NCBI GenBank assembly: GCA_018401935.1
Contig: JAGYJQ010000005.1
Span: 62,001 to 126,000, forward strand
Direction: 5' to 3'
DNA: 64,000 nt
From: Balneolaceae bacterium
Lineage (GTDB): Bacteria > Bacteroidota > Rhodothermia > Balneolales > Balneolaceae
In this document: one piece after another, positions 1 through 9,449 of the stretch
Numbering within the stretch: position 1 is the stretch's first letter
Layout: each line of letters starts with the position of its first letter
Made by a program: the position numbers and the translations under genes
Notes under the pieces: generated by a model
Databases searched by the model: none
What the model saw: the letters and a program-made list of their open reading frames with translations, nothing else
Told to the model about the DNA's origin: nothing

Positions 1-1
1 T

Positions 2-1552
2 TATGTGGTCGCTCAAATCTATTATGCCAACACCGATTGGCCTGGTAACAACACTAAATTGTGGCGTGAACGAAGCCAAACAGGTAAGTGGCGCTGGATA
101 CTCTACGATACTGATTTTGGATTTAACTTAACCTATGGAGGGCAATCTTGGCACAACACCCTGGATTTCGCATTAGAACCCAACGGTCCCGGCTGGCCCA
201 ATCCACCCTGGTCCACCTTATTACTTCGTGAACTTTTTGACAGCGCCGAATTCAGAACACGTTTTGTTAATAGAACGGCCGATTTTATCAATACCTCTTT
301 CAAACCTGATCATGTGCATGGGGTAATCGACTCTCTGGCAGGTCTAATGTATACCGAAATGCCTCGTCATATGGCCAATGTAACTCGAAGCGGTGCTTGG
401 GGTGGCTCTATGAATGAATGGTATAACCAATTGACCAGCCTAAAAAACTTTGGATCAGATAGGCCTGCCTACATAGAGCAGTATTATACCCAAGCTCGCA
501 ATCAAGGAGGGCATTTAGAGGTTGGGCCACTCACGAGCACCAGCGTACAAATTAATGATCCGCAAAGAGGGCAAATTCAGTTAAATCGCCTATCAATAGA
601 GCAAGCTCAATGGACCGGCGAATATTTTGGTGGAGTGGATATTCCGGTTCGAGCAATCCCTCGGAATGGCTTCGAGTTTTCTGGTTGGACGGGTGATATC
701 GTTTCCTCTGAATCAGCTATTACCATTGAAGCAGGAATGAACATAACCGCACATTTTAGCCCTTCGACCGACACTCTAGGCTTGGTCATTAGTGAGATCA
801 TGTACAACGCTAACAACTCGCAGGATTCGGAAGATTGGATTGAACTATACAATGGGAAAAATAGCTCCTTAGATATAACTGACTGGGTAGTGAAAGACGA
901 GGATAACAGCCATGAATTTCGTTTCGCGCCCGGCACTACCTTACAGGCAAATGAGTATGCCGTTATAGTACGAGATAGTGTCTTGTTTAAAAATATCTAT
1001 ACCCATCCGGTTAGAATGCTAGGACAAATGGATTATGGGCTAGCCGGTAGTGGCGATCAGGTCCGTCTATTTGACGCCTTCGGCTCACTCATTGACTCTG
1101 TTGAGTACGATGATGCTGCCCCTTGGCCATTAGCCGCTGACGGAGATGGGTACAGTCTGGAACTCATCGATCTAAGCTCGGATAATTCCCTTCCTCAGTC
1201 ATGGAGAGCCTCCAATAATCTATTAGGTAGTCCTGGCCTACTCAATGGATTAGCTACCTCAAGCGAAGCTAATGCCCCTGATAAACCCATCCAATTCGAA
1301 CTTAATCAAAACTATCCAAACCCGTTTAACCCAACAACAAACATAAACTATCAGCTTGCCGAGGCTGCAGAAGTTCGCTTACAGGTATTTGATATGTTGG
1401 GAAGAAATGTTGCAACGCTTGTGAACGAAAGGATGTCGTCAGGAAGTTACACAGCTACTTTTGATGCTTCTCAATTATCTTCAGGAATGTACATTTATAG
1501 ATTAGAGGCAGGAAGTTTTGTACAGACTAGAAAGCTGATTTTGATAAAATAA
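2..1552 (+). CDS. CotH-family / lamin-tail secreted protein with T9SS sorting domain (5' partial)
   Basis: The reading frame is open to the left edge, so the true start lies outside the window; the GTG at 5 is internal. The first ~60 residues carry the CotH-kinase-like signature (W-P-G-N-N then W-R-W-I-L-Y-D-T-D-F-G-F). A short Cys-free stretch ending in GWTGD...TAHF around residues 205-250 resembles divergent InlB B-repeats. A lamin-tail domain follows (VISEIMYN, then DWIELYN, DWVVKDED). The last ~85 residues are a type A T9SS sorting domain starting NQNYPNPFNP and ending in RKLILIK. The protein is therefore predicted to cross the outer membrane by T9SS. CotH domains are atypical kinases in spore-coat proteins; the substrate here is unknown. 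The next gene also carries a T9SS tail. Confidence 0.85.
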   Translation, partial: YVVAQIYYANTDWPGNNTKLWRERSQTGKWRWILYDTDFGFNLTYGGQSWHNTLDFALEPNGPGWPNPPWSTLLLRELFDSAEFRTRFVNRTADFINTSFKPDHVHGVIDSLAGLMYTEMPRHMANVTRSGAWGGSMNEWYNQLTSLKNFGSDRPAYIEQYYTQARNQGGHLEVGPLTSTSVQINDPQRGQIQLNRLSIEQAQWTGEYFGGVDIPVRAIPRNGFEFSGWTGDIVSSESAITIEAGMNITAHFSPSTDTLGLVISEIMYNANNSQDSEDWIELYNGKNSSLDITDWVVKDEDNSHEFRFAPGTTLQANEYAVIVRDSVLFKNIYTHPVRMLGQMDYGLAGSGDQVRLFDAFGSLIDSVEYDDAAPWPLAADGDGYSLELIDLSSDNSLPQSWRASNNLLGSPGLLNGLATSSEANAPDKPIQFELNQNYPNPFNPTTNINYQLAEAAEVRLQVFDMLGRNVATLVNERMSSGSYTATFDASQLSSGMYIYRLEAGSFVQTRKLILIK

Positions 1553-1582
1553 ATTTTTTGAACTTATAAAGTATTATTAATT

Positions 1583-2671
1583 ATGCATTTGAATCAATTC
1601 ATTTTTCTAGCGCTTTTTTTCTTTGTCCCATTCATTTGTAACGCCCAACAAAACAGTGAGGCAGTTGATGTCCAAACTCAATTAGATCCACCATATTCCG
1701 GTACAATTTTTATAGAATCTGATATTGTAAACTCTAATGACCCTACCACTTTCACAGAAATCACTTATGTAGGAAAGGCGAATAGAACAATGTTCGATAG
1801 ACGAGTAAATAATTGGATTAATGTTGAAGCCTACTTATTCGATGTAACATTTGATGACGATTTGGTATCAGAAGTACAGGTAAATCCAGAGTTTGGAAGT
1901 GTAGAGCTTGCTGAAATTGAAGCAGAAAAATATGCCTGGTATATAGGTCAGCTGCCAACTGCGCTAAGACTTGATGTTGAAACTGTTTGGATACATAAAG
2001 GAACCCAACCTTTTGGAGGTGGAAATAACAATATTTTGATTCACACTGGCCAATCAGATATTTATTTACAAGATGGGATATTAGAGGAAACATTAATTCA
2101 TGAAGCTGTTCATACTTCTCTTGATTCATATCACAAAGATGAATCAGGATGGATATTGGCCCAGCAAGAAGATCCAGATTACATATCTACTTATGCACGT
2201 GATTATCCAACTCGGGAGGATCTTGCAGAAAGTTTTTTGTTGTACGTTGCAGTAAAGTATAGAGAAGATAGAATCTCAGAGAATACATATGATACCGTGA
2301 TGGAAACTATCCCTAACCGAATAGCTTATTTTGATAATCAAAACTTTGATATGTATCCTATCGGCTCCGTTGAAACTACATCTGAATATGAAGAAGGCAA
2401 CTCAATTGATGACTTTTCTCTTAATCAAAACTATCCAAACCCGTTTAACCCCAACACGTGGATTAGCTTTAGCCTACCAGAGGCCACCACTGCCCGTATC
2501 GAAATCTACTCCAGTTTAGGGCAAAAAATAATGGATCTCGCCGAAGGGCATTATGCAGCTGGTTATCATCATATTCAATGGGATGCGGATCATTTTGCTA
2601 GCGGTGTCTATTTTTATCGACTGGTTACCTCCGAATTTAGCGATACCAAAAAAATGCTTTTGGTTAAATAA
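1583..2671 (+). CDS. Secreted HExxH putative metallopeptidase with T9SS sorting domain
   Basis: 362 aa with an N-terminal signal peptide (hydrophobic residues 5-20, cleavage near CNAQQ). The middle contains H-E-A-V-H at residues 173-177, the zincin zinc motif, followed by H-K-D-E-S-G-W and a downstream D-L-A-E-S-F that could hold the third zinc ligand. The last ~85 residues are a T9SS type A sorting domain (NQNYPNPFNPN... ending KKMLLVK). I infer an exported zinc peptidase, but no named peptidase family is recognised. The gene is more AT-rich than its neighbours. It starts 30 bp after the CotH-like gene and its sorting-domain DNA is locally identical to that gene. Function: hypothetical; confidence is good for the ORF and export, moderate for peptidase. 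Confidence 0.75.
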   Translation: MHLNQFIFLALFFFVPFICNAQQNSEAVDVQTQLDPPYSGTIFIESDIVNSNDPTTFTEITYVGKANRTMFDRRVNNWINVEAYLFDVTFDDDLVSEVQVNPEFGSVELAEIEAEKYAWYIGQLPTALRLDVETVWIHKGTQPFGGGNNNILIHTGQSDIYLQDGILEETLIHEAVHTSLDSYHKDESGWILAQQEDPDYISTYARDYPTREDLAESFLLYVAVKYREDRISENTYDTVMETIPNRIAYFDNQNFDMYPIGSVETTSEYEEGNSIDDFSLNQNYPNPFNPNTWISFSLPEATTARIEIYSSLGQKIMDLAEGHYAAGYHHIQWDADHFASGVYFYRLVTSEFSDTKKMLLVK

Positions 2672-2686
2672 GCTCTGTTCTAAGAC

Positions 2687-4096
2687 ATGTCTATTTCACA
2701 CACTTTTCTACATAAACAAACATCTTTCATCCTCTTTGGGTCCCTATGGGTGTTGTTCGTAATACTACTGAGCACAGGCTGTACCTCAAAGGTAGAGAGG
2801 AGCGGTTACTACATTCAACAGGATACCTTATATATAGACCGTGCCAGCTATTCCAATGCATTAGAAGGCTTTTGGTTAGCTACTTCGATTGGGAATTGGA
2901 CTGGATTGGTCACCGAAATGGATAAAATTGGGAATATAGGAGAGATAAAAACAGGAGCCTTTTATACTCGCGAAGACTGGGGCAAGCCCGATGAACCCAA
3001 TATTTGGGACGAGGGTCAGCCTAGTCCGTTATCGGAGACCATCGATTTTGTACTTCGATCTCCTGGACAACACTGGGGAGCCGATGACGATACCGACATC
3101 GAGTATATGTACCAGTATCTAATGCTTCAGCATAACACCGCCAGGTTAACACCACAGCAAATACAAAATGGCTGGCTTAGCCATATCGCAACTGAAGAAG
3201 AAAATTATCTGTGGGTATCGAATCAACGTGCGTTGGATTTAATGGTGCAAGGCTACGAACCGCCCCAGACTGGCAGTCCTGATCTCAATGAGCATACCGA
3301 GATGATTGATGCACAGCTTACCACCGAACTTTTTGGCTTGTTTGCACCTGGCCGGCCGGACATTGCCCGCGAGATTGCACGCCTACCCATACGCACGGTT
3401 GCCCGTGAGGAAACCGAAGAAATCGCCCTTTTTTACGTGACCATGTTTGCCCAAGCAGTCTTACCCTCAAATGAAGAGACCCCAAATAAGTTGAAACTCA
3501 TGGCTTCTGTTGCTCGGGATTCACTAAGCGATGAACAGTACCCCGCGAAAATGTATGACTATGTTTTGAGGCTTTATCAAAGCGGGATTAGCTGGGAAGC
3601 TGCACGTGATTCGGTGTATGAAGCCTATCAGATTGAGCAGCGACATGGGTATGACCTGAGCTCGCAGAATCTCTACTGTAATGGTTGTTTTGCGGGTGGA
3701 ATAAATTTTGCCGCCAGTCTTATCAGCCTTTTTTATGGGGAGGGGGATCTCTTAGAGACGATTCGAGTGGGTAGTTTGGCTGGTTGGGATTCAGACAACC
3801 CAACCGCTACCTGGGCCGGCTTATTGGGATTTATGATGGGTGCGGACGCCGTTGAAGCTGCTTTTGGTCAACCATTATCGCGTAGTTTTCACATCCATCG
3901 CACCCGGCAAGGCTTCCCCAACGACGGATACGACTCCTTCCCAAACATGGCTAAAAATGGCCTAAAAGTCATTGATATGGTCGTTTCCGACGAACTAGAC
4001 GGACGGGTCGATGCGTTTCGAAATAGGTGGGCTATACCTCTGCCACCATCCACATCAACCCGGGCTGAATCCTACACCCGGTCCACCACAAGATGA
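2687..4096 (+). CDS. ADP-ribosylglycohydrolase family lipoprotein
   Basis: 469 aa. The N-terminus has a hydrophobic stretch ending in LLSTGC, a lipobox, so it is likely a lipoprotein. The body matches the ADP-ribosylglycohydrolase (DraG-like) fold: an acidic metal motif D-D-D-T-D near residue 128, and a second metal motif in GWDSDNPTATWAGLLG with AGGINFAASL upstream. This family removes ADP-ribose from proteins or cleaves related N-glycosidic bonds using two divalent metals. The extracytoplasmic location argues for scavenging or an unknown substrate rather than regulation of nitrogenase. Its 3' end overlaps the convergent SulP gene by 25 nt. It starts 15 bp after the HExxH gene, so the two may be cotranscribed. 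Confidence 0.8.
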   Translation: MSISHTFLHKQTSFILFGSLWVLFVILLSTGCTSKVERSGYYIQQDTLYIDRASYSNALEGFWLATSIGNWTGLVTEMDKIGNIGEIKTGAFYTREDWGKPDEPNIWDEGQPSPLSETIDFVLRSPGQHWGADDDTDIEYMYQYLMLQHNTARLTPQQIQNGWLSHIATEEENYLWVSNQRALDLMVQGYEPPQTGSPDLNEHTEMIDAQLTTELFGLFAPGRPDIAREIARLPIRTVAREETEEIALFYVTMFAQAVLPSNEETPNKLKLMASVARDSLSDEQYPAKMYDYVLRLYQSGISWEAARDSVYEAYQIEQRHGYDLSSQNLYCNGCFAGGINFAASLISLFYGEGDLLETIRVGSLAGWDSDNPTATWAGLLGFMMGADAVEAAFGQPLSRSFHIHRTRQGFPNDGYDSFPNMAKNGLKVIDMVVSDELDGRVDAFRNRWAIPLPPSTSTRAESYTRSTTR

Positions 4097-5601
4097 TAGG
4101 TTGGATCTTCCAACACATTCACATCGATGATTTTATCCGCATTTTTTAAAAGGGTTCTGCAATCTGGGCTCAAATGTTTAAGATGCACCGTTTTGCCTAC
4201 CTTCAAATAGCGTTCTGTAATTTTGTTTAAGGCTTCGATGGCGGACATATCCACCACTCTACTTTCCTTAAAATCGATAATTACTTCGTCAGGGTCGTTC
4301 AGTACATCAAATTTTTCGTTAAAAACCGTGACCGAACCAAAGAACAGCGGCCCGTAAATCTCATAGTGTTTGGCCCCATTTTCGTCTATATGCTTACGGG
4401 CTCGAATTCTTTTCGCATTGTCCCATGCAAACACCAAAGCCGCAATAATGACCCCGACAAGTACGGCCACTGCTAAGTTATGCAGAATTGCCGTTATCAA
4501 GGTAACCACCACCATAACAAATAGATCGGAAGTGGGCATTCTATTAAATGTTCGAAGACTGGCCCACTCAAAGGTTCCAACCGATACCATAATCATGAGG
4601 CCTGTTAGTGCAGCCATGGGCATTTGCTCAATTAATCCCGCTCCAAACATTATAAAAACGAGCAACATGACCGAGGCGACAATTCCTGAAAGTCGCGCCC
4701 TAGCACCGGCAGATATATTAATTAGGCTTTGCCCAATCATCGCACAGCCACCCATTCCAGAAAACAAACCTGAAAGTATATTCGCAATCCCTTGCGCTGC
4801 GGCTTCTTTGTTACCTCGACCTCTGGTTTCGGTTATTTCATCAATTATATTTAAGGTGAGCAAACTTTCAATAAGTCCTACCCCCGCCATGATTGCAGCA
4901 TAGGGAAAGATGATAACCAAGGTTTCTATACTGAAAGGAACACTGGGAATATGAAAGGGAGGGAAACCACCTGCGATTGAAGCGATATCTCCTACTGTTC
5001 TGGTTTCAATACCAAAAGCGGCTACGATACCGAATACACTGAGAATGGCCATGAGTGAAGCAGGTACAGCCTTGGTGATCTTAGGCAGTCCCCAGATAAT
5101 AAGCATAGTCAAAAGCACAAAGCCAAGAAAAATGAACATTTCAGATCCAGTTAACCAAGCGCCTGTCGGGTCTTTAAATTGCGCCAACTGAGACATGAAA
5201 ATAATGATGGCTAAGCCATTGACGAATCCAAAAATTACGGGATGAGGGACTAGTCGCATGAGCTTACCCATCCTTAGTGCACCCGTTATTACTTGTAGTA
5301 CCCCTGCCAATATGACCGCTGCAAACACATACTCAACGCCATACTGCAGTGCAAGGGCTACCAATACAACGGCTACCGCACCGGTTGCCCCGGATATCAT
5401 ACCTGGGCGGCCGCCTAAAATAGATGTAACCAAACCCATCATAAATGCCGCATACAATCCAGTTAGAGGAGATAAGCCCGCAATGAGCGCAAAAGCTACT
5501 GCTTCTGGTATTAAAGCCATGGCCACCGTTATACCCGATAATACCTCGGTTTTATAATTGATATCTCGAGTCCCTTCAAAAAGGTTTATAAGCTTTTGCA
5601 T
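4072..5601 (-). CDS. SulP family inorganic anion transporter
   Basis: 509 aa, the usual length for bacterial SulP proteins. The N-terminal ~390 residues are strongly hydrophobic with the SulP signature (IPEAVAFALIAGLSPLTGLY) near residues 30-50, consistent with 10-14 membrane helices. Residues ~410-505 form a cytoplasmic STAS domain (EVIIDFKESRVVDMSAIEAL). The family moves sulfate, bicarbonate or other anions, often coupled to Na+ or H+; the substrate cannot be read from the sequence and no carbonic anhydrase or sulfur-assimilation gene is nearby. Convergent with the ADP-ribosylglycohydrolase gene, with a 25-nt overlap of the 3' ends. Confidence 0.92.
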   Translation of the reverse strand: MQKLINLFEGTRDINYKTEVLSGITVAMALIPEAVAFALIAGLSPLTGLYAAFMMGLVTSILGGRPGMISGATGAVAVVLVALALQYGVEYVFAAVILAGVLQVITGALRMGKLMRLVPHPVIFGFVNGLAIIIFMSQLAQFKDPTGAWLTGSEMFIFLGFVLLTMLIIWGLPKITKAVPASLMAILSVFGIVAAFGIETRTVGDIASIAGGFPPFHIPSVPFSIETLVIIFPYAAIMAGVGLIESLLTLNIIDEITETRGRGNKEAAAQGIANILSGLFSGMGGCAMIGQSLINISAGARARLSGIVASVMLLVFIMFGAGLIEQMPMAALTGLMIMVSVGTFEWASLRTFNRMPTSDLFVMVVVTLITAILHNLAVAVLVGVIIAALVFAWDNAKRIRARKHIDENGAKHYEIYGPLFFGSVTVFNEKFDVLNDPDEVIIDFKESRVVDMSAIEALNKITERYLKVGKTVHLKHLSPDCRTLLKNADKIIDVNVLEDPTYHLVVDRV

Positions 5602-5938
5602 TCTATCATATGAATTGGAGTTACAGCCTTATAAGTTACGGTTATTAATTGGTAGTATGTATTCGGGAGTCATTATCAAATTCATTTAAAGGATGTCGTT
5701 TGTAAGCGGTTTTCTTTTGCTTATGAAAGGTATTATTGGCAAATACCAAAAAGAAAAGATACATGAGGGTTAAAAAATTTCACCGCAAGTTACTCTGTTA
5801 TGCGGATCTGAATTATGCGGATCTGAATTGTGCGGATCAATGATTAACGACTCACAGGAATTACCTTAGTTTATAAGTTTAGAGCATAATAATATTTGAT
5901 GACGCTTTTTATGTACTACTTAGTATTTTGAAAAGAAA
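5602..5938. other. 337-bp intergenic region
   Basis: Divergent gap between the SulP gene (leftward) and the NTF2-like gene (rightward), so it must hold both promoters. I see no ORF or RNA gene. The only clear structure is a 15-bp tandem repeat at 5798-5842. Confidence 0.6.
5798..5842. repeat. 15-bp tandem repeat, 3 copies
   Basis: Two perfect copies of TTATGCGGATCTGAA (5798-5812 and 5813-5827) followed by a degenerate third copy starting TTGTGCGGATC (5828-5842). It lies about 100 bp upstream of the NTF2-like gene start. Confidence 0.9.
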
Positions 5939-6442
5939 ATGCTAAGAATATTACTCGTACTATTTCTGGGGATTGGTAATCTTTGGGCTCAGAACCCTAC
6001 TACAGCCGATCTAAATAACTTTTGGCTTGAGGCTGAACGCCAAGTAGCTGAAGGTGATTTTAAAGCCTACGTCAACTCTTTTCATCCAGAAGCAATCTTG
6101 GTTAATGGAATGAACAAAACTAGCGTACCCATACAACGTGCGCTTGATGGATGGGAAGCTGGTTTTATGGATACCAAATCTGGTAAGATGAGCGCCTCTG
6201 TAACGTTTCGCTTTTCAGATCAATCAGTAGGGGATTCAACCGCTCACTTTACGGGTATTTTCCACTACGAATGGCAAAACTCGGGTCAACAATCTCAGAT
6301 GGTCTATATTCATTTTGAGGCTTTACTCACTCGTTCAAATGGTCACTGGCAAATGCTTATGGAGTATCAAAAAGCGATGGCGACTACAGAAGAATGGGAA
6401 AAGCTAGTCCCTTTTGAACAATCGCTTAATCAAGGCCACTAA
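5939..6442 (+). CDS. Secreted NTF2/SnoaL-like protein (DUF4440 type)
   Basis: 167 aa with a signal peptide of ~17 residues (LLVLFLGIGNLWAQ, cleavage after WAQ). The mature part has the NTF2-like cone-fold pattern: a helix with FWLEAERQVAEGDFKAY, then F-H-P-E-A, a helix around GWEAGFMD, and antiparallel strands ending in HWQMLMEYQ. Such proteins often act as small hydrolases, isomerases or ligand-binding domains; no catalytic set can be assigned here. The 3' end overlaps the convergent GH5 gene by 17 nt. Function unknown. Confidence 0.7.
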   Translation: MLRILLVLFLGIGNLWAQNPTTADLNNFWLEAERQVAEGDFKAYVNSFHPEAILVNGMNKTSVPIQRALDGWEAGFMDTKSGKMSASVTFRFSDQSVGDSTAHFTGIFHYEWQNSGQQSQMVYIHFEALLTRSNGHWQMLMEYQKAMATTEEWEKLVPFEQSLNQGH

Positions 6443-8210
6443 CTAATCGAAAGGCTCGTAAATCTGGGGCCCCCTTTTGGATATGAAATCGGATTTTATG
6501 CTCCCCAGTAGATAATTCAATTCCATTTACGGTAGTGGTTGCCCACTCGCTGGGCGAATTTTCAGAGCCAGTGTTTATGGCAATATCATCATCCTTTATT
6601 TCGTCATTAATTTCCATTTTCAACCTGCTTGCCACTCCTTTCGTCTCAAGTTCGAGTTTAAATTCGCCTGCTACTGGCACTTGAATAGTGTACTGTAGCC
6701 ACTCTCCAGGCTCTGTCCAGCTCACAAAATACCCCCCAACCGAACCCCCGATATCTACTCCATCGTTTCGATACTTCCGTCCCTCATTCCATACTTTCCA
6801 CTGCCCCTGCTCATCATGAATGTTTTGGGACAATCGATCCTCATAAGCGTAGCCATCTCTACCCAAGTCATAGTCCACAAAGGATATCCATTGATCCACA
6901 CCATGGTGCCGAAAGGCTTTTGTAGCCGTTGGATCTTCGTTGTTGAGTAGCGCATAAATCACATCGGGTGCAACGGTTGTGTTTTCGTGACGATGAGCTT
7001 TGGAATACTCCATCACCGCGTGGTAGGCTTGCTCTGCCGATAATGATTCTCCATTCTCCCATGCTTGCAGGAGTTGATAATAGGACTCAGGGGTGGTCAC
7101 TTTAAAGATATTATTGGTTCGACTTTTCTTCACCGGCCACCAAGACCATCCTATATTATTGGATTCGAATAGGTGAATAGCATCTGCAAACCATTGATTT
7201 GAATTTTCACCCGACTCACTCATCCACAAAGGACGGTTATACTGCTCGCGCATATCAACGGCCCATTGAATAGATTCTTGATCATTATGGTTCCAGTATT
7301 TATGGAAGGTTATCACGGTGTTATCATCATAACTACTAAGTGGGTGGGCCTCAAAACTGTTATAATTGTTACCCCAACAGTTCCCTGATAGGTAGATAAT
7401 ATTGTTTGGGTCAATCTGCCGGATAGATTTGGTTAAGCGTAAATGCACATCCCAGAGTTCATCATTATTCTCTGTTCCGCAGCCATTTTCATTCCCTGAA
7501 TCCCCCAGTCTCCAATTAGGTTCATTGATCAAATCATAGCCCCCAAACCAAGGATTATCCTTATAGCGCTGAGCCAATTTTATCCAAAGGGCCTCCAATT
7601 TATCCTTATTCGCCTCATCCTCGAATAAACTTGGGAGGGTTTCATCATAGTCGTTGATATTAGAATTTTTACCTTGTCCTCCAGGTGCCCCATGCATATC
7701 AAACATCACGTACATTTGGTTGGCGGCGGCCCACCCCATGAGTTCATCTAATTTTTCAAAGCCCGCATCCACCCAAGTGTGCTGCCCAGGCGCAGGCTCA
7801 TCTTGAATAGGGAGCGTAAACCATTTATAGTGCAATGCCGGCCGTATGGCATTAAAACCCCACGCTTTCATGCTATCAAGATCGGCCTTAGTCATATGAT
7901 TGTCTAGCCAGTCTTGATAAAACTCCGCCGTTCGCTCCTCCCCAATTTCCTGCTCTAACTTAGTACGAAACTGGGTGTGGGTTCCAATCCCGGCATCGGT
8001 AGATTGCATCATGTATCCCTCCTGAATCATCCAGTTTCCCGTTCCAATACTTTTGATTAGAAACGGTCCCTGATCATTAACAATCTCTTGCCCTTGCACA
8101 CGCAACCGACCTAACTCATTTTCTACGGCACTACCACATGCCTGACTCAATAAGCCGGTCAGAATGCATCCTAAAACCATATAGTTCGTCCGTTTGTTGC
8201 GGTAATTCAT
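6426..8210 (-). CDS. GH5-family glycoside hydrolase lipoprotein with C-terminal CBM6
   Basis: 594 aa from the ATG at 8210, chosen because it is preceded by an AAAGGAG-type ribosome binding site and begins a lipoprotein signal ending in LLSQAC; a longer frame to 8276 lacks these. Residues ~25-400 are a GH5 (cellulase superfamily) barrel: NAIRPALHY, MFDMHGAPGGQ, the acid/base glutamate in LINEPN and the nucleophile glutamate in WMSESGEN. The final ~130 residues are a CBM6-like beta sandwich (YFVSWTEPGEWLQY; GEHKIRFHI...LRAFRL). Predicted to hydrolyse a beta-glucan or mannan at the cell surface; the exact substrate is not readable. No SusC/SusD pair is adjacent, so this is not a classical polysaccharide utilisation locus. 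Confidence 0.88.
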   Translation of the reverse strand: MNYRNKRTNYMVLGCILTGLLSQACGSAVENELGRLRVQGQEIVNDQGPFLIKSIGTGNWMIQEGYMMQSTDAGIGTHTQFRTKLEQEIGEERTAEFYQDWLDNHMTKADLDSMKAWGFNAIRPALHYKWFTLPIQDEPAPGQHTWVDAGFEKLDELMGWAAANQMYVMFDMHGAPGGQGKNSNINDYDETLPSLFEDEANKDKLEALWIKLAQRYKDNPWFGGYDLINEPNWRLGDSGNENGCGTENNDELWDVHLRLTKSIRQIDPNNIIYLSGNCWGNNYNSFEAHPLSSYDDNTVITFHKYWNHNDQESIQWAVDMREQYNRPLWMSESGENSNQWFADAIHLFESNNIGWSWWPVKKSRTNNIFKVTTPESYYQLLQAWENGESLSAEQAYHAVMEYSKAHRHENTTVAPDVIYALLNNEDPTATKAFRHHGVDQWISFVDYDLGRDGYAYEDRLSQNIHDEQGQWKVWNEGRKYRNDGVDIGGSVGGYFVSWTEPGEWLQYTIQVPVAGEFKLELETKGVASRLKMEINDEIKDDDIAINTGSENSPSEWATTTVNGIELSTGEHKIRFHIQKGAPDLRAFRLVSGLD

Positions 8211-8376
8211 ATACTTTTCTCCTTTCTGGTTCAGACATATTTTACTGGTTGATTGGTATGGTCGCAACATGTCCAAATACCCCTATAAAGTCAACAAAGA
8301 AAATTTCTACTGAGGGTTGTTTTTTTGATGTTTTTTATGTATAGTCATAAATAAATTATATTATAACATTGGTATC

Positions 8377-9261
8377 ATGTTAATAAAAAATAAATGGGTT
8401 CCTTCTTATATACTAGTCGTAGTACTATTTTTATTAATTAACTGCAATAAAAATTCAAATGTTTGTGCAGAATGTGAAGGAGATGCTGAACGTTTTGTAC
8501 AACAAAAACTACCTACCAAACTCAGTAATGTTCAGCTTGCCGAATTAGATATTCCGGAGGGTACAGAAGCGACCTACCATAATCCAAATGAAGTCTTTTT
8601 TTCACTTCCAGATGGATATTATGTGGTGACTAAGAATGACGAGGATTATGCCCTCTCAAGTGGGGAAATGAGGTATCAATGCACATGTACCGGTTCGGGA
8701 TGTAATGTTGTATTATTCCCTGGGGGAGATAGCCAACCGGATCAAATAGGTTGTTCTGCTTGCACATCTGCATGTACAGGAAAATGGATTGAACCAGAAA
8801 AAAATAAGGCAGATTCTTCTATAAAAGAATATATAGGAATTATCAATATGAACCTTGATATATCCATCATCGAGACTTCAAATAAACCTATTTCATGTGG
8901 TGCAAAATACAATGCTGATTGGTTGTTTAGCATACAAGATTTAAAAATGAAAATGAATGAATTTTTAGCAAAAAATGAATTAGAAATTTGGGACGGAGTT
9001 TCAGCAGACTATGTATCCTTACCTATACAAGCATTTGGGAAAACCATTGTTCTACGTTTTAACAATAATAATAGTGACGCGCTGAAGAATGCATATTCAG
9101 AATTGAGCACCTTACCTACTTGTAATTGTGATTCTGGAAATGAGGGATGTGAATACCAAGCAATTACACATAAGCCCTGTGCCATATGTCCCCCAATAAC
9201 GATTGGACATCAATGTAACTCAGGTGTATGTACATCATGTTCAATGATTGTACCTGAATAA
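8377..9261 (+). CDS. Cysteine-rich lipoprotein, function unknown
   Basis: 294 aa. Hydrophobic N-terminus ending LFLLINC (Cys23) suggests a lipoprotein, with Asn at -1 somewhat atypical. The mature chain carries several short cysteine clusters: CAEC near residue 29, CTCTGSGC and CSACTSAC around 110-130, then CNCDSGNEGC, CAIC and a terminal CNSGVCTSC. This pattern suggests disulfide knots or metal binding but matches no family I know. A 120-nt piece of its 3' half is repeated after the next gene (10828-10947). The gene is AT-rich and lies in an accessory-looking patch with a microsatellite and a pseudogene. Confidence 0.65.
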   Translation: MLIKNKWVPSYILVVVLFLLINCNKNSNVCAECEGDAERFVQQKLPTKLSNVQLAELDIPEGTEATYHNPNEVFFSLPDGYYVVTKNDEDYALSSGEMRYQCTCTGSGCNVVLFPGGDSQPDQIGCSACTSACTGKWIEPEKNKADSSIKEYIGIINMNLDISIIETSNKPISCGAKYNADWLFSIQDLKMKMNEFLAKNELEIWDGVSADYVSLPIQAFGKTIVLRFNNNNSDALKNAYSELSTLPTCNCDSGNEGCEYQAITHKPCAICPPITIGHQCNSGVCTSCSMIVPE

Positions 9262-9317
9262 GACTCAAGACACGAATAACGGCACATCTAAGTTGAGGTA
9301 TCTACACTAAGTTATTT

Positions 9318-9360
<43 letters not shown>

Positions 9361-9449
9361 CTTTACACTAATGCCCATAAGATAAGTGGTAGAAATTGGA
9401 TTAGTTTATTACATTCTATAGTTACCGGTTATGTAATCTATTTATTACC

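Noticed and set aside
4370..4903. 177-codon open frame on the plus strand inside the SulP gene
   Set aside because: It is fully antisense to a well-supported transporter gene, has no recognisable domains, and its composition mirrors the membrane-helix codons of the opposite strand.
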